From: Odontesthes bonariensis
Lineage: Eukaryota; Chordata; Actinopteri; Atheriniformes; Atherinopsidae
Length of the DNA: 64,000 nt
Assembly: GCF_027942865.1 (NCBI RefSeq)
Contig: NC_134516.1
Span: 25,689,322-25,753,321 of the forward strand
Reading direction: 5' to 3'
Below the pieces are notes generated by a model, which was not told the DNA's origin, ran no database searches, and saw nothing but the letters and a program-made list of their open reading frames with translations. The translations under genes and the position numbers were made by a program. Positions within the stretch are counted from its first letter, which is position 1. Each line of letters begins with the position of its first letter. Shown here piece after piece: positions 29,901 through 39,751 of the stretch.

Positions 29901-32879
29901 GGTTCCCTTGTACCTAGCAGAACAATCAAACACCACGCGAAGTTTCTCAGGTTTTTTGGAGTGGTAAACTCCGTGGTGTGGAATATACCACTTCTCTCCT
30001 TCCTTCCCTCCGTCTTGAACTTCCTCTGCTTCACCTTTATCAATTACCTCATTCATGAATTTCACATACTGTTCCTTGTACTTGTCATCTCTTAGCAGTT
30101 TCCTTTTGAGATGACTGAGCCGGACCAGGGCTAGTGGCTTATTGTCCGGGAGGCAAGGTCTCTCTTTAAAGGGGAGTGGCATCTCATAATGACCATGCAT
30201 GTTCTTCTCAATTCCTTCCTTTAGCAAATTCAGGAAGAGGATGTCATCCTGAGACACAGTTTTTCCATCTTTACAGGTGTCTTTGAAGTCGGACTCCAGT
30301 ACTCTGATTGCATCTGCTGGAGTCACTGGAGGAAGCTCTTTGACAGCAACTCTGTGGCAAATATTTGTGATGTCCGTTAAATCATGGTGTGATGATGTAC
30401 GACCCACAATACTCCATCCCAGTTCTGTGCGAACTGCATAGGGTTCATTATCTCCTCCAAGCATTACCTGCCGTGGTGCCAGTGCCTTTGAGCAATTATA
30501 GCCTATTAAAAGGCCAATTTCACACTCTAGCTGTGGTGGGATTTCATCTGCTATTGCGCTGAGATGACTCCAGTGCCTTGCCGTTTCACAGGTAGGAATG
30601 TGTTTTCGATTTACTGGTATGCAATCTTTAGTGTAAGCTGGAGGGAGATTAATGAGGACTGTGGAGTTGTAGCCTCTCACTCTGAGACCTGAGACCCTTT
30701 CACTATGGATTAATGCATCCTTTGTAACCATTGTTGTTAGCCTTAGCTTCACAGGATGTCTCTCTGTTTGCAAGCTATTGCTAACTTCCTGATCAATGAA
30801 GACTGTATCACTTTGAGTGTCCAGCAGTGCATAAACGAGTTTTTCCATACCTGGATTGCTTATCGAAGAAACCCATACTGGCACGATCATGGAGGTGTTA
30901 GATGATGGGTCCTCTGTCTCCACATTGAGAGATAGTGTGGTTGCTCCTTCATCTGTGCTGCTCTGATTTGGAACTGACACTGTTTTAACTTTGATGTAGC
31001 TGTCATCATGGAGAGACGTAGGATGTTTCCCCTTGCAGCTGTCACATGAGTGTCGATGGCGGCAGTCTTTTGCATTGTGACCTGGCTTCAAACAACCATA
31101 GCACAGATTATTTTCCCTTACATATTTTCTCCGTTCGTACAGGGTTTTGCTTTTAAACTCAGGACAAAAGTGAAGACGATGATTACTATCTTGACAAAGT
31201 ACACAAGGGGCTTTAAAACCTGTATTTGTCTGCTCTCGCTTTTCAGTCTCTTTAGCTGTCTGGGTGTTGAAAACACTAATTTTACCCCTTTTTTCTTTCA
31301 GATGACGTTTCTCTGAGGTCAACTCTGCTGAGTGGAGAGCACTGAATGAGGTTATGGGATTACAAGCAATCTCTGCCTCTGTTAACATGAAATCAACAAA
31401 CTGCTGGAAGTTAGGAAACTCATGTTCACTTTTCATGTTTTGAGTGACCTTTCTGTTCCACTGTGATGCCGCCCAGTCAGGTAGTTTCTTCACCAGTTTC
31501 TGATTTTCCTCACAGTCATTCAAAATGTCCAGACCTTTAACATGTGACATGGCTTCTTGACATGAGTTGAGGAAATCAGCAAAGGTTCTTAATCCCTCAG
31601 CATCCTTTGTTTGTATTTTTGGCCAGTTCGACAGTTTCTCTCTAAAAGCTCTCTGTATGACAAAAGGCTGACCGTACCTTTGATTGAGACGACTCCATGC
31701 ATCTTTGTAGGCTTCCTCATCACTTCTATAGAAAATGCCGTCAAGTATTCTCCGAGCTGGACCTCCTACATACCTTCTCAAATAATGTAGTTTGTCAGCT
31801 GAAGAAATGTTCCTTTTGTCTATGAGTGATGTGAATGAGGCCTTCCACTCAATGAACTGAATCGGGTCGCCGGTGAATACAGGTGGCTCTGGGATTGGGA
31901 GCCTGTTCAGGGTCATAGTATCTTGGACAGCTTGAGCCAGGTAAGTAACATCTGTCTGGGGAGGTGATGTTGTCACTGCAGCGCCAGTGGGTTGGATAGG
32001 AGCTGAAAACATAAACGGCTGAGGAAGCACATGTTGTTGTTCTCTGCTGTGCCTGTCAAAGGAACGGACACTATTTTCCTGCATTACTTCCTGGTTATAG
32101 GTTACTAGTCTAGCTCGTGCAACTTTTACATTCTTCACTGCCTTTAGTCTTTCCAACTCACGTTTTTGAGCTTCAAGTTCTCTCCTTTGTTGTTCCTCTA
32201 GCAGTTGTATCCTTTCCTTTTGTTCTTCCTCCTCCAAGAGCACTTCATACTCTGCTTCCTTCGCTGCTAACTCTGCTGCAGCGTCTGCCCTTTTTGCTGC
32301 TACATTGGAGCACATGGAGTGATGACTGGAAGCGGAGTGTCCACTTGAGGGTGAGGCCGTGGATCCGTAGATGGAGCGGGCATAGTCTCTGTTAAGCAGT
32401 TCACGAAGACATTGTTTTGCTGCTTCACTGTCAAATTCTCCATCAACACCTGCTAACCTCTCATAGGCAATCTTAACAATATCCTTAGTCACTGCTTCAC
32501 AGGCATCAATGCGACGTCTTGTCTCCGTGGATGGAGGTAGGAAATCTCGTATTTCCATATAGACTTTAGTAACATTGTCTCTTTCATTTTCTAGTATATC
32601 TACAATAGCTGCAATTTGGCTCTCAGTAATATCTGACTTTAACTGATCTCTTGCCTTACGTGCTTGAACCTTCCATAGTTCATAGAAGTGAATGAGTCCT
32701 TTCTCCTTTTTGTGAGCCTCTTCCCTCTGAAATGCTTGCATCTTCTCCGTGGGGTTCTTTGGACGAGCAGAGCGCCGAGGTTCCTCTTTTTCACTGTCCT
32801 TAGAAGGGTCCATATTCTGGTCCATGTCTCTGTCGTCTAGAGATGCGTTGTCTGATGTCATTTCTTGAGTGAGTGTCAC
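26979..32879 (-). CDS. BEL/Pao gag-pol polyprotein
   Basis: A single long frame of about 1966 codons. Parts in order, with rough residue positions: a gag region with E/K/R-rich coiled-coil near 200-270; zinc knuckles near 593-625 (CYGCLKPGHNAKDC); an aspartic protease near 686 (LLDTQSD); reverse transcriptase with YVDD near 1103; RNase H near 1286 onward (FSDAS); an integrase with HxnCxxC zinc residues near 1600-1640 and acidic core near 1661, 1720 and 1768. The length and domain order match Bel/Pao. There is no sign of an envelope gene after the integrase. Confidence 0.92.
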   Translation of the reverse strand: MTLTQEMTSDNASLDDRDMDQNMDPSKDSEKEEPRRSARPKNPTEKMQAFQREEAHKKEKGLIHFYELWKVQARKARDQLKSDITESQIAAIVDILENERDNVTKVYMEIRDFLPPSTETRRRIDACEAVTKDIVKIAYERLAGVDGEFDSEAAKQCLRELLNRDYARSIYGSTASPSSGHSASSHHSMCSNVAAKRADAAAELAAKEAEYEVLLEEEEQKERIQLLEEQQRRELEAQKRELERLKAVKNVKVARARLVTYNQEVMQENSVRSFDRHSREQQHVLPQPFMFSAPIQPTGAAVTTSPPQTDVTYLAQAVQDTMTLNRLPIPEPPVFTGDPIQFIEWKASFTSLIDKRNISSADKLHYLRRYVGGPARRILDGIFYRSDEEAYKDAWSRLNQRYGQPFVIQRAFREKLSNWPKIQTKDAEGLRTFADFLNSCQEAMSHVKGLDILNDCEENQKLVKKLPDWAASQWNRKVTQNMKSEHEFPNFQQFVDFMLTEAEIACNPITSFSALHSAELTSEKRHLKEKRGKISVFNTQTAKETEKREQTNTGFKAPCVLCQDSNHRLHFCPEFKSKTLYERRKYVRENNLCYGCLKPGHNAKDCRHRHSCDSCKGKHPTSLHDDSYIKVKTVSVPNQSSTDEGATTLSLNVETEDPSSNTSMIVPVWVSSISNPGMEKLVYALLDTQSDTVFIDQEVSNSLQTERHPVKLRLTTMVTKDALIHSERVSGLRVRGYNSTVLINLPPAYTKDCIPVNRKHIPTCETARHWSHLSAIADEIPPQLECEIGLLIGYNCSKALAPRQVMLGGDNEPYAVRTELGWSIVGRTSSHHDLTDITNICHRVAVKELPPVTPADAIRVLESDFKDTCKDGKTVSQDDILFLNLLKEGIEKNMHGHYEMPLPFKERPCLPDNKPLALVRLSHLKRKLLRDDKYKEQYVKFMNEVIDKGEAEEVQDGGKEGEKWYIPHHGVYHSKKPEKLRVVFDCSARYKGTSLNEHLLSGPDLLNNLIGVLIRFRQHHIALMCDIEKMFHQFHVYEADRDYLRFLWWKDGNLGAEPQEFRMKVHLFGATSSPGCANYGLKQLAKENESLFPLGSQFIMKDFYVDDGVVSVPCANNAIQLAKEAQKLCAKGGLRLHKFVCNDKSVLQSIPPTERAAETTSLDLVFNDSTLERALGILWHIETDTFRYHVCLKEQPATRRGILSTVASLYDPLGFVSPFLLKGKRVLQEMCRHGTSWDEPLPSELQPEWERWKNDLPNLGKIIIPRCCVPADFGRVVKRELHHFSDASTQGYGQCSYLRHVNEAGDVHCTLIMGKSRVTPIKVTTIPRLELTAAVVSVAASNTLKEELGLTDIDEYFWTDSKVVLGYVNNEARRFHTFVSNRIQKIHLSTTPQQWRYVSTNENPADLASRGSTANEILTSNWLTGPQFLWKKELQPAVDVITEMQIGDPEVKRIQTLNTQTVEKMRLIDRLSKFSSWSKVTQAVARLIRCARGDKSTDLSRVQEREDAQCVIIKDLQRQVYSEEIRLLSKKTQLSPQSKLYKMDAFLDKDGLLRVGGRLKNASLPTTVKHPVIIPKDHHISRKIIAHCHEKVQHQGKGMTINELRTQGYWVQGMNRAVATYLHQCVRCRKLRRFTEEQRMADLPSERVEPSPPFTYCGMDCFGPFLTKQGRKVQKRYGLLITCLSCRAIHIEMLDDMSTDSFINGLRCFIAIRRAVRQIRSDQGTNFMGAKNELKEALKQVDADRLTTFLAEKQCDFLMNTPHASHVGGVWERQIRTVRNVLRCTLSLSSSRLDDASLRTFFYEAMAIVNSRPLTVNYLSDPNSPEPLTPNHLLTIKTVTAAPPPGRFIREDMYARKRWRHVQYLAEQFWSRWKREYLFNIATRQRWHAPKRNLKVGDIVLEKTDLPRNEWKLAKVVETMTGKDGLVRKVKIRLGDQKTWKQGQCSGKPSIVERPVQKLILLLETV

Positions 32880-32959
32880 AACCTTAGGCTATCACATCAG
32901 ATTCCCTGCAGTCATACTTGGGTAGCAGCGTGGTGGAACTGATGAGGTGAAGCTCTTAC

Positions 32960-33577
32960 TGTAGCATCCCCGGTTTAATGATGGTCTTACTCTCTCATAC
33001 TGATGGTTTTTATTTTGATGCTCTTAACATTTTTAACCTTTTCCACCGTAAGAGCTGCAAGGGACAAGAAACATAAAAACATCACCTTTTTACAAATGAC
33101 TTGAGTTATAAACTAAACCATTTGAACCATAGTTTAATGAAACTAAATAATGAATTTTTAATAAATAACTGAAATAATTATTAACCATTCCAATTAACAT
33201 TAGAAATCAGAATTACATAGCAGGCAAAATAAATGCTCTATCGTCTGATCAAAGCGCTAACACTTAGCATCGCGCTAGCTAACGTGCGTCATGCTAATTT
33301 TAAAATCCCAACAAAAGGTCAGCAAATATTAAACACAAACCTTGTGCCTCTGTCAACCGGGTGCTGAATATATACAAAATGCCGAAACCCACACTGAGAA
33401 TGGCATATAATCCAAAAGTTTTCCTTTACTTATATTTCTCTGATTTCCCTTTTCCGTTTTTCCTTTTCCGTTCTTGTGACATCCCTTCAAAATAAAATCC
33501 CGGTCATATCACAAACGTAAAATAAAGATGAACATCGAAATACAATGGATAAACCACACAAAACAAGATTATCTACA
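32960..33577 (-). repeat. BEL/Pao 5' LTR
   Basis: Same length and, by eye, the same sequence as the LTR at 26195-26812. On the minus strand it lies upstream of gag and would hold the promoter. Confidence 0.93.
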
Positions 33578-33671
33578 CACATCATGATTAATGGTGTCAA
33601 AAGCACGCTTTAAATCAAGAAATACAGCAGCTACAAAGCCACCCTGATCCAACAAGCTCTTTAAGTTTTCT
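33578..33671 (-). mobile_element. LINE reverse transcriptase motif A (piece 2 of the split LINE)
   Basis: About 27 codons on the minus strand read SLLDQGGFVAAVFLDLKRAF then DTINHDV, the motif A block of a LINE reverse transcriptase. The piece is bounded by the cacat duplication of the BEL/Pao element on the left and the agttttct duplication of the 33672-37335 element on the right. Confidence 0.75.
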
Positions 33672-34085
33672 CAAGAGAGTCTGGCTGCGGACCTGCACTG
33701 TGAGGACCGGAGGTTGATTCGAAGCCTTTCAAAATAAAAGCGAGTGTACCGGAAGCTCGTATTGTTAAACGTTTTAAACATTACATATTTAAACGTTACG
33801 ACCACCTATAAGTTTATTCTACAGATAATCAATGGAGACTAGATGTTAACACATTTTTGGCCTATTCAAAATATGCATTATTTTACTCCAATATTTTAAT
33901 TTTATTTAATTCGCAAAAACAACAGCTGTTAGTTGAGTTTGCACTACAAATTCATTTTGAAACAATAAATCTCTATAAATACACCTTAATGTATCCTGGC
34001 ATAAAGCTTCTGTGCTCCACCCTATTCTTTGCTTCTATACCATTATTTATCGTTGAAAATGTAACCCCCAGATTAAATTAGATTA

Positions 34086-35411
34086 AACATGCATCCGTGG
34101 ATGCTTCTCCTTCATTCACCCTAAGTGAATGTAGCCTTGGCCAGGAGGTCTTGATGTCATCAGGTGGCATCCACCGTTCACTGGCTGTTTCAACCCTGAA
34201 CCACAACAGCCTCCCAGTGGTGGGTCGGTAGTGGTGGCCAAGTCACTACCCATCTCCTCCTCCTGGCTTCCAGCTAGCCTCCTCCCTCCTACTCCATAAC
34301 CAGCACGACGCTTTTTCCGCTGCCTCCCCCATCCTGCGAGCTGCAATCTTTCTTTCCCTCCCTCCCAATCCGATGGCTGTGAACATTCTCCACAACGACT
34401 GGGCAGGGAAACCTCGACAGCCGACCTCGACTGGGAACAGCCATGACTGCCATCCCTTCTCCCTACACTTGTGCAGAAGGTCCTGATACTTTAAGTTTTT
34501 CCGTTCAAAAGCCTGTTCACACCCCTCTTCCCATGGGACAGTAAGTTCTATGAGGATGATCTTCTTGGCTTCTTCCGACCACTGCACCACATCCGGCCTC
34601 AGGGATGTCTGGACAACCTGTGGGAACTTCAGCCTTCCCCCCAGGTCGACCTTCATTTCCCAGGATTGGGCCTTTTGCAGCAGGCTAGGTTTGGCTGTAC
34701 CTGTGGTTGGTGGCTTCCTCCCTTCCCTTACAAACTGGATTGCTGTTGCCTTTGGATGTTGCCGTTTCTTCTTCCTCTCCTGCTCTAGGGTGTTGGCAAG
34801 TGTCATGAGCACCTTGTCAGGCGCCCCCTGTACCTTCCTTGGGCAAGTGCAGTTTTACACCCAGACAGGATGTGCGCCATGGTTCCTTTCTCCCCACAAA
34901 GTTTGCACAGTGGGCTCTCAATCAGTCCCCACCTGTGCAAATTTGCTGTGGTCGGGAGTGTGTCATATACTGATCGCAGTAAAAAGGAAATGCGAAACGG
35001 TTCCAACCTCCATAGGTCTGCCCAAGTAATCTTCCGCTTGGGGAGGTCCCACTTGGTCCAGACTCCTTGGGAAGATAGCGCGACAGCCTTTGACTTTCGC
35101 CCTTCCTCCTCCAGACTTCTAACCTCCTCCTGAATCATTGCTCTTCGATCCCTGGTTCCTGCCTTGCTCCACTGCTGGAAATGGGACGTTCCAAGACCCT
35201 GCCTTCCTATGCATGGTGCTCCGATGATGTCGCGAATCTTCAGCATGCTTTCAGCTTGTGCGACCGCTGACTCAGCTCCCCACTTGCGGCCGGATCTCGT
35301 AACGATCCCTGCGTTTTTGATTTGGTCATCGTGGGAGTCTCTGTAGGTCATAACGACTCTGCACTTTGCAACTTTAAACTCCTCTACCACAGATGTCACT
35401 GTTGGATGCAT
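34086..35411 (-). pseudogene. REL-endonuclease LINE 3' fragment
   Basis: The minus strand begins SVVEEFKVAKCRVVMTYRDS, continues through KRKITWADLWRLEPFRISFL and CKLCGEKGTMAHILSGCK, shifts frame once near 34805, then resumes MTLANTLEQERKKK to the endonuclease pattern RPDVVQWS, IELTVPWEEGCEQAFERKN, VEVGCRGFPAQS. It is 5'-truncated, as LINE copies usually are. Identity to the copy at 23020-24615 is only moderate, so it belongs to a separate subfamily. Confidence 0.8.
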
Positions 35412-35538
35412 TTACATATTGATTTACTCAATTCATTTATATAGGCACATCTGTGTGTTTACATGTCTAATATCATATTATGTATTCTAATAACATTCTA
35501 TTAATATTGTGAAGTGTACTAAGTCAATTACTGAATAC

Positions 35539-35996
35539 CTAGTTACATGACCCAGATAGCCAATAACCTCTGTTACAGGAGAAAACAGTAGACTCAAAAC
35601 AAACTTTCAAATGTCTTTTTATTTTATTTTTTGTAAGTGTTTTATTGCACAAGAACCTTTCTCCACAATTGATGCACAGTGATGCACCGCTCGGACCACC
35701 GCACTGGTCCAGAGGAAAAAAAAGTGTCAGCTTTTTTGTCAGAGCATGAAAGGTCATCAAACACACAGACAATTACATTATGCTTAGCTTTAAATAAAAT
35801 GCCACCTTTCCTATGTGCCTCTAAGTGGCTCTGCAGCCAGTTTTGTTGGTTTAAATGTTAGGCAAAGAGGGCAGTGAAACAGGTTGCAACAAGACGTGCA
35901 GCGTTCGATTTTGGGCGTAGTGCCGGTGTTATGCCAGAGGGTAATATTGAAATATGCATCTGTAAGAGACATATAATGTCGTAATAAGTAAAACAA
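35539..35996 (-). pseudogene. Zinc-finger gene fragment in copy 2
   Basis: An acceptor (TTACAG) precedes ATGCATATTTC near 35957, and TTPKIERCTSCCNLFHCPLC follows, as in the exon at 6392-6556. The donor used in copy 1 is GC instead of GT here, and sequence beyond it differs in length. Further minus-strand sequence near 35690-35600 contains a Cys-rich ASLCINCGERFLCNKT segment. Frames are not continuous, so it is a relic. Confidence 0.55.
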
Positions 35997-36058
35997 AATT
36001 ATTCAAAAATTATATGATATAACTCAATTTTCTTGGTCTTGGAAAATGGCACATTTAA

Positions 36059-37070
36059 AGGCCTACAGAAAGCTGACACTATACCCAATACATAATGATA
36101 ATACATACACAGAGGAACAATAATGATCATTGGACCCTACACCAAAACATTTCATAAACGCATGAAATTTGCAATTTTGAATTTGCCGCTTGGAAACCCT
36201 TCCTGGAATTCCAGACTGGGGGCGGGGCTTCCGTGCGACGTCACATGTGCCATGGTTTTTCCTGGCTGCCGCTATTGTAGTATGCTTGTTGAGTGGTGAA
36301 GGCAATAAAACGTTGGGTTCAGTGCAGTTTTTATTGCGAGTATGTACGAAGTGCTGTGGGTGCGTGTGTTGCCCTCAGCACCAGCAGCTCACACCACTGG
36401 GGACAGAGGAAGCAGAGAGACCTGCGGTCGGAACTTGTGTCTGTGTCTCCCTGGCGGAGAGCGGACACACCGCGGGATGGTTGCCCTGAAATCAGCCGGC
36501 AGAGCGATCATCAAGAGCCCCGACGTGGACACACGTCGGGGCTCTTGACGTTTGATGATTGCTCTGCCGTCTGATTTCCACTCTCCACCTGGCGGAGAGT
36601 GTGTCCGCTCTCCGCCAGGTGGATTCCCCCTGAGTGTCCGCACCGCAGGGAGCTGAACACGGCGGGATGGCTCCGGCTGATTTCACCAGAGAGGAGGCAG
36701 GCGGACAGGGAGACACAGACACAAGACCGCAGGTCTCTCTGCTTCCTCTGTCCCCGGTGGTGTGAGCTGCTGAGGGTAACACACGCTCAAAATTTGCCGT
36801 GAAGAAGCTGTCCAGGTCTGGCAAACTGCTGGCTTCGCTACTAGAACTACTAGTATCAGTCATGGTGATTGTTCCAGCAGTTGGCACGCGTGACGTCACG
36901 CACCTGTCGTCGGTTTGCCAAAATTCGAGTCAAATGTGGTGATAGTTTATTGGGCCTAATCAGGACTATCCAGGGGCCTACAATTATTTTAAAATCATAA
37001 AAAAATTCCATGGTATAGGAATCGATCTGCTATTTCAGTTTTGTGCATAAAATCACCTTTCTGTAGGCCT
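36059..37070. mobile_element. TTAA-target MITE, copy 2, foldback form
   Basis: It has the same ends as 14341-15536 (AGGCCTACAGAAAG and complement) with TTAA on both sides (36055-36058 and 37071-37074). Copy 1 of the host element holds the empty site, a single TTAA at 6123-6126 in matching context. Two internal arms of about 200 bp (roughly 36300-36530 and 36540-36780) are partial inverted copies, with a perfect 16-bp stem CAAGAGCCCCGACGTG at the centre (36515-36550) and the CCACCTGGCGGAGAG hairpin just beyond. Confidence 0.85.
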
Positions 37071-37343
37071 TTAAGTGAGCACTATCGATACGATCACAAC
37101 ACTAAAGACTACCCAAAAGTAAAACACCTGATTTTTTTCAAATGAATACAACTTTACAGTATATAGTGTGCAACGTAACGTTCTAGTGAATAAAGACTGT
37201 TTCTGTTTCTTCATATGACGAAAAGTTGTTGTCACTCGACTTTTACTCACCTTGTCGTCTCCACATTTCAAATGGGGAACGAAAAATACTCTCTTCCTGG
37301 TCCTCACAGTGCAGGTCTGCAGCTAGAGCCCTCTCAGTTTTCT

Positions 37344-39055
37344 AGGAAATAACAGGCAGCTGTCTGTGCTGAATGGAATTTCCTAAATCCAAACTGCATT
37401 GGATGAAGAGTGGCATGGCCATTATTTCAGAGTTCAGTCAGTTCTGTGGTAACCCATTTCTCTGCTACTTTGGAAATTCTAGGTAAAATACTTATGGGTC
37501 GATAGATTTTGTCGGCCTTAAAGACGGGGGTGACCCGAGCAATCTTCCATGTCGATGGTACCGTTCCTGTTTTATGGATAGATTTACAAGATGTGCAACT
37601 GGGTCAGCAAGAGCCTGTTTATTGGTCTTTAAAAGGTCACTAGTAAGACCAAATGAATCTCTGGGCTTTTTAGAGATGAAATATGTGAGCATTTAAAGGG
37701 CTTTGCAAGTTCCTCAACCGAGCCAATGAAAAATCTATTGATAACTCACAGTAATCTCCAGATTGTCAGTTAGCTCATCATTTACCTGGAGCTGTAGATC
37801 ACTAAGATGGGAGATAACTCATTTATATTGTTCCATATTAGCTTTTAATCACCATTTGCCCCACTTATGGCCTCAATATAGAATCTTCTTTCACCTTACA
37901 GGTCATCCTTAAGACTTTATCTCTATTTTTCATTCATTTTATAATTTCATTGTTCAACCAGGGCAGATTATTTCTATGTTGCTTGGATTTACCTTTTTTT
38001 TGTGAATCGTTATAATATCATTGACTTTTTTTAATAAAGTATCTGAGCTAGAGATCAATGTTGTTATTTTCCAGAATATTAGACCTTCTAGATTTTGGAT
38101 TTCCTCATTCATCAGGAATTGTTGCTGGCTTTTGGGCATGAAGTAGAACTGGTGACCTCTGGTGGATGCCATTAAATGCTTCCTCTTAATTTTCCATGAG
38201 CACAAGATAAAATTGTGATCTGACAGGCCAGATAATAGATTCAAAGTCCATTATCCATCATCTTCCGCTTGTCCTGGGGTCAGGTCGTGGGGGCAGCAGC
38301 TTGAGCAGAGAAACCCAGACGTCCTTGTCCCCGGCCACTTCCTCCAGCTCTTCTGGGGGATACCCAAGGCGTTCCCAGAAACATAGTCTCTCCAACGTGT
38401 CCTGAGTCTTCCCCGGGGCCTCCTCCCAGTGGGACGGGCCTGGAACACCTCACCAGGGAGGCGTCCAGGAGGCATCCTAACCAGATGCCCGAGCCACCTC
38501 ATCAAAGTCTTAGAGATTATTTCAGGATTATTAGTAAATATTGGATCAATTGTTGTATTTGACGTATTAGTTATTCTTGTCGCTCCTTTTATAATTTGTG
38601 TCAAATTGTACTCATCCATCAGCTGTTTAATTTTTTTCCTGACTTGATGTCCCAGTTGATATTAAAATCAGCGAGTAGGATGATTTCCTTCTTCGAGTTG
38701 CAGTGATTTAAGATTGTCTGAAGATGATCATAAAACACATCCTTTGCTGAGGTGGATCCACACAAATCACAGTAAAAGACATTGATGAGCAGAGTGATGC
38801 ATTTAGACCAATACACTCAGCGTTAACGTCTTTAGGCCACCTTATTAGTTCACGTTGAAACTTCTCTCTGACATAGATTAATACTCCCCCACCTCGCCCT
38901 GCTTCTCTAGCCTTTCTAAATACATTATATCCTGGAATGCTGGTAGCTGCTGTAGATGATGATGAATGTGTCAACCAACTTTCACATATTCCAAGTATAT
39001 CAATATTAGAGTCCCTTAATAAATGTTCCATTTGCTCAGTTTGTGTTTTTCCTGG
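37344..39055 (-). mobile_element. LINE 5' part: AP endonuclease and start of RT (piece 1 of the split LINE)
   Basis: The minus strand encodes endonuclease landmarks DILGICESWLTHSSSS, GRGGGVLIYVREKF and IILLADFNINWD (38750-39031), then YNLTQIIKGATRITNTSN, DHNFILC, and early reverse transcriptase FKADKIYRPISILPRISKVA near 37500. The first endonuclease strand is missing, so the copy is 5'-truncated. Several frame changes mark an old copy. A 254-bp LINE fragment is inserted at 38248-38501. Confidence 0.75.
38248..38501 (-). mobile_element. Short 3' fragment of another LINE
   Basis: The minus strand encodes MRWLGHLVRMPPGRLPGEVF and RGRLRTRWRDYVSG, the C-terminal end of a very common fish LINE, and ends with a GATGGATAATGG-type tail. 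The flanks are tcaaagt (38241-38247 and 38502-38508), a short target duplication. It interrupts the endonuclease region of the older LINE. Confidence 0.7.
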
Positions 39056-39751
39056 TTAAAAACAGCAAAGTGTTTCCTGGTTTCATCTCCTCTCTCTGAG
39101 CTGCAGATCCAGATGTGCTTAGACTCAACATGAATTGAACCTGGTGGTGGTAATATTCTGGGTCTTTAATGGTTAGATTACAGGTTTGTAGAGTTGTTTT
39201 AACAAAGAGAGACAAAGGTTGAGTTAAAACGGACTGTGTTTCCCTGATGGCTGTTGAGCTGAATGGCTGCAGACCTCTGAGTTGTAAGCTGGAACAGAGG
39301 GTTAGTGTAAAGAATGTCATGTATTACCACCGCTGTTACTTTTATTCCTTTAAAGCAGCGGTCATCAACCTTTTTCAGCCCAACCTCTACATGGTGTTTA
39401 AGTGAACAACTTGGACAAGACTCTGGTTCCTTCCATCATTTAGAAATATTGTAGCTCAAGTTCCTTTTCAGAGTTTCATCATGACAAAAAGAATTAGTAA
39501 AAGAGAAAAAAGTAAGAGTTTACTGCTTAAAAAGCTGAACGTGTGCAGAACACATCAGAGCACAGTGCTGATAGCTGAGGGCACTTATAAACGCACCCTC
39601 AGCGTTCACGTTTGATCTGAGATATTGAGACCTGAGTGGCTCGGTCTGTCCAGGTCCAGTTAGAATATGTTGGTTAGCGTAGGTTAGCTTAGAGAAATCT
39701 TTTGTGTGAACTTCAAAAGGATCTAAGTCTTCTTCCTCTCTGTCATTGCAG
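39056..39751. other. No gene recognised; intron side of the zinc-finger exon
   Basis: The last part (about 39720-39751) is a pyrimidine-rich tract ending in CAG, a good acceptor for the zinc-finger exon. The rest shows no clear coding or RNA features. Confidence 0.4.

Larger units (their letters stand above)
26195..33577 (-). mobile_element. BEL/Pao LTR retrotransposon, looks whole
   Basis: A complete-looking element of 7383 bp on the minus strand. Both LTRs are 618 bp with TG...CA ends, and the flanks are a 5-bp duplication cacat (26190-26194 and 33578-33582). A purine-rich tract adjoins the left LTR on the minus strand, as expected for plus-strand priming. One long gag-pol frame lies between. 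Reading the two LTRs side by side I saw no difference, which points to a very recent insertion. It sits inside the reverse transcriptase of the old minus-strand LINE. Confidence 0.93.
33672..37335 (-). mobile_element. hAT-like element carrying gene fragment, copy 2
   Basis: The left end is CAAGAGAGTCTGGCTGC and the right end is a diverged complement (GCAGCTAGAGCCCTCTC). The flanks are a perfect 8-bp duplication agttttct (33664-33671 and 37336-37343). The orientation is opposite to copy 1 at 5779-8307; shared parts include the termini, the first donor (near 37250) and the zinc-finger exon (near 35840-35960). It holds two later insertions: a REL-endonuclease LINE fragment at 34086-35411 and a TTAA MITE at 36059-37070. 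Confidence 0.85.

Noticed and set aside
27028-32395. Plus-strand open stretches opposite the BEL/Pao gene
   Set aside because: They are short antisense shadows with no recognisable content.
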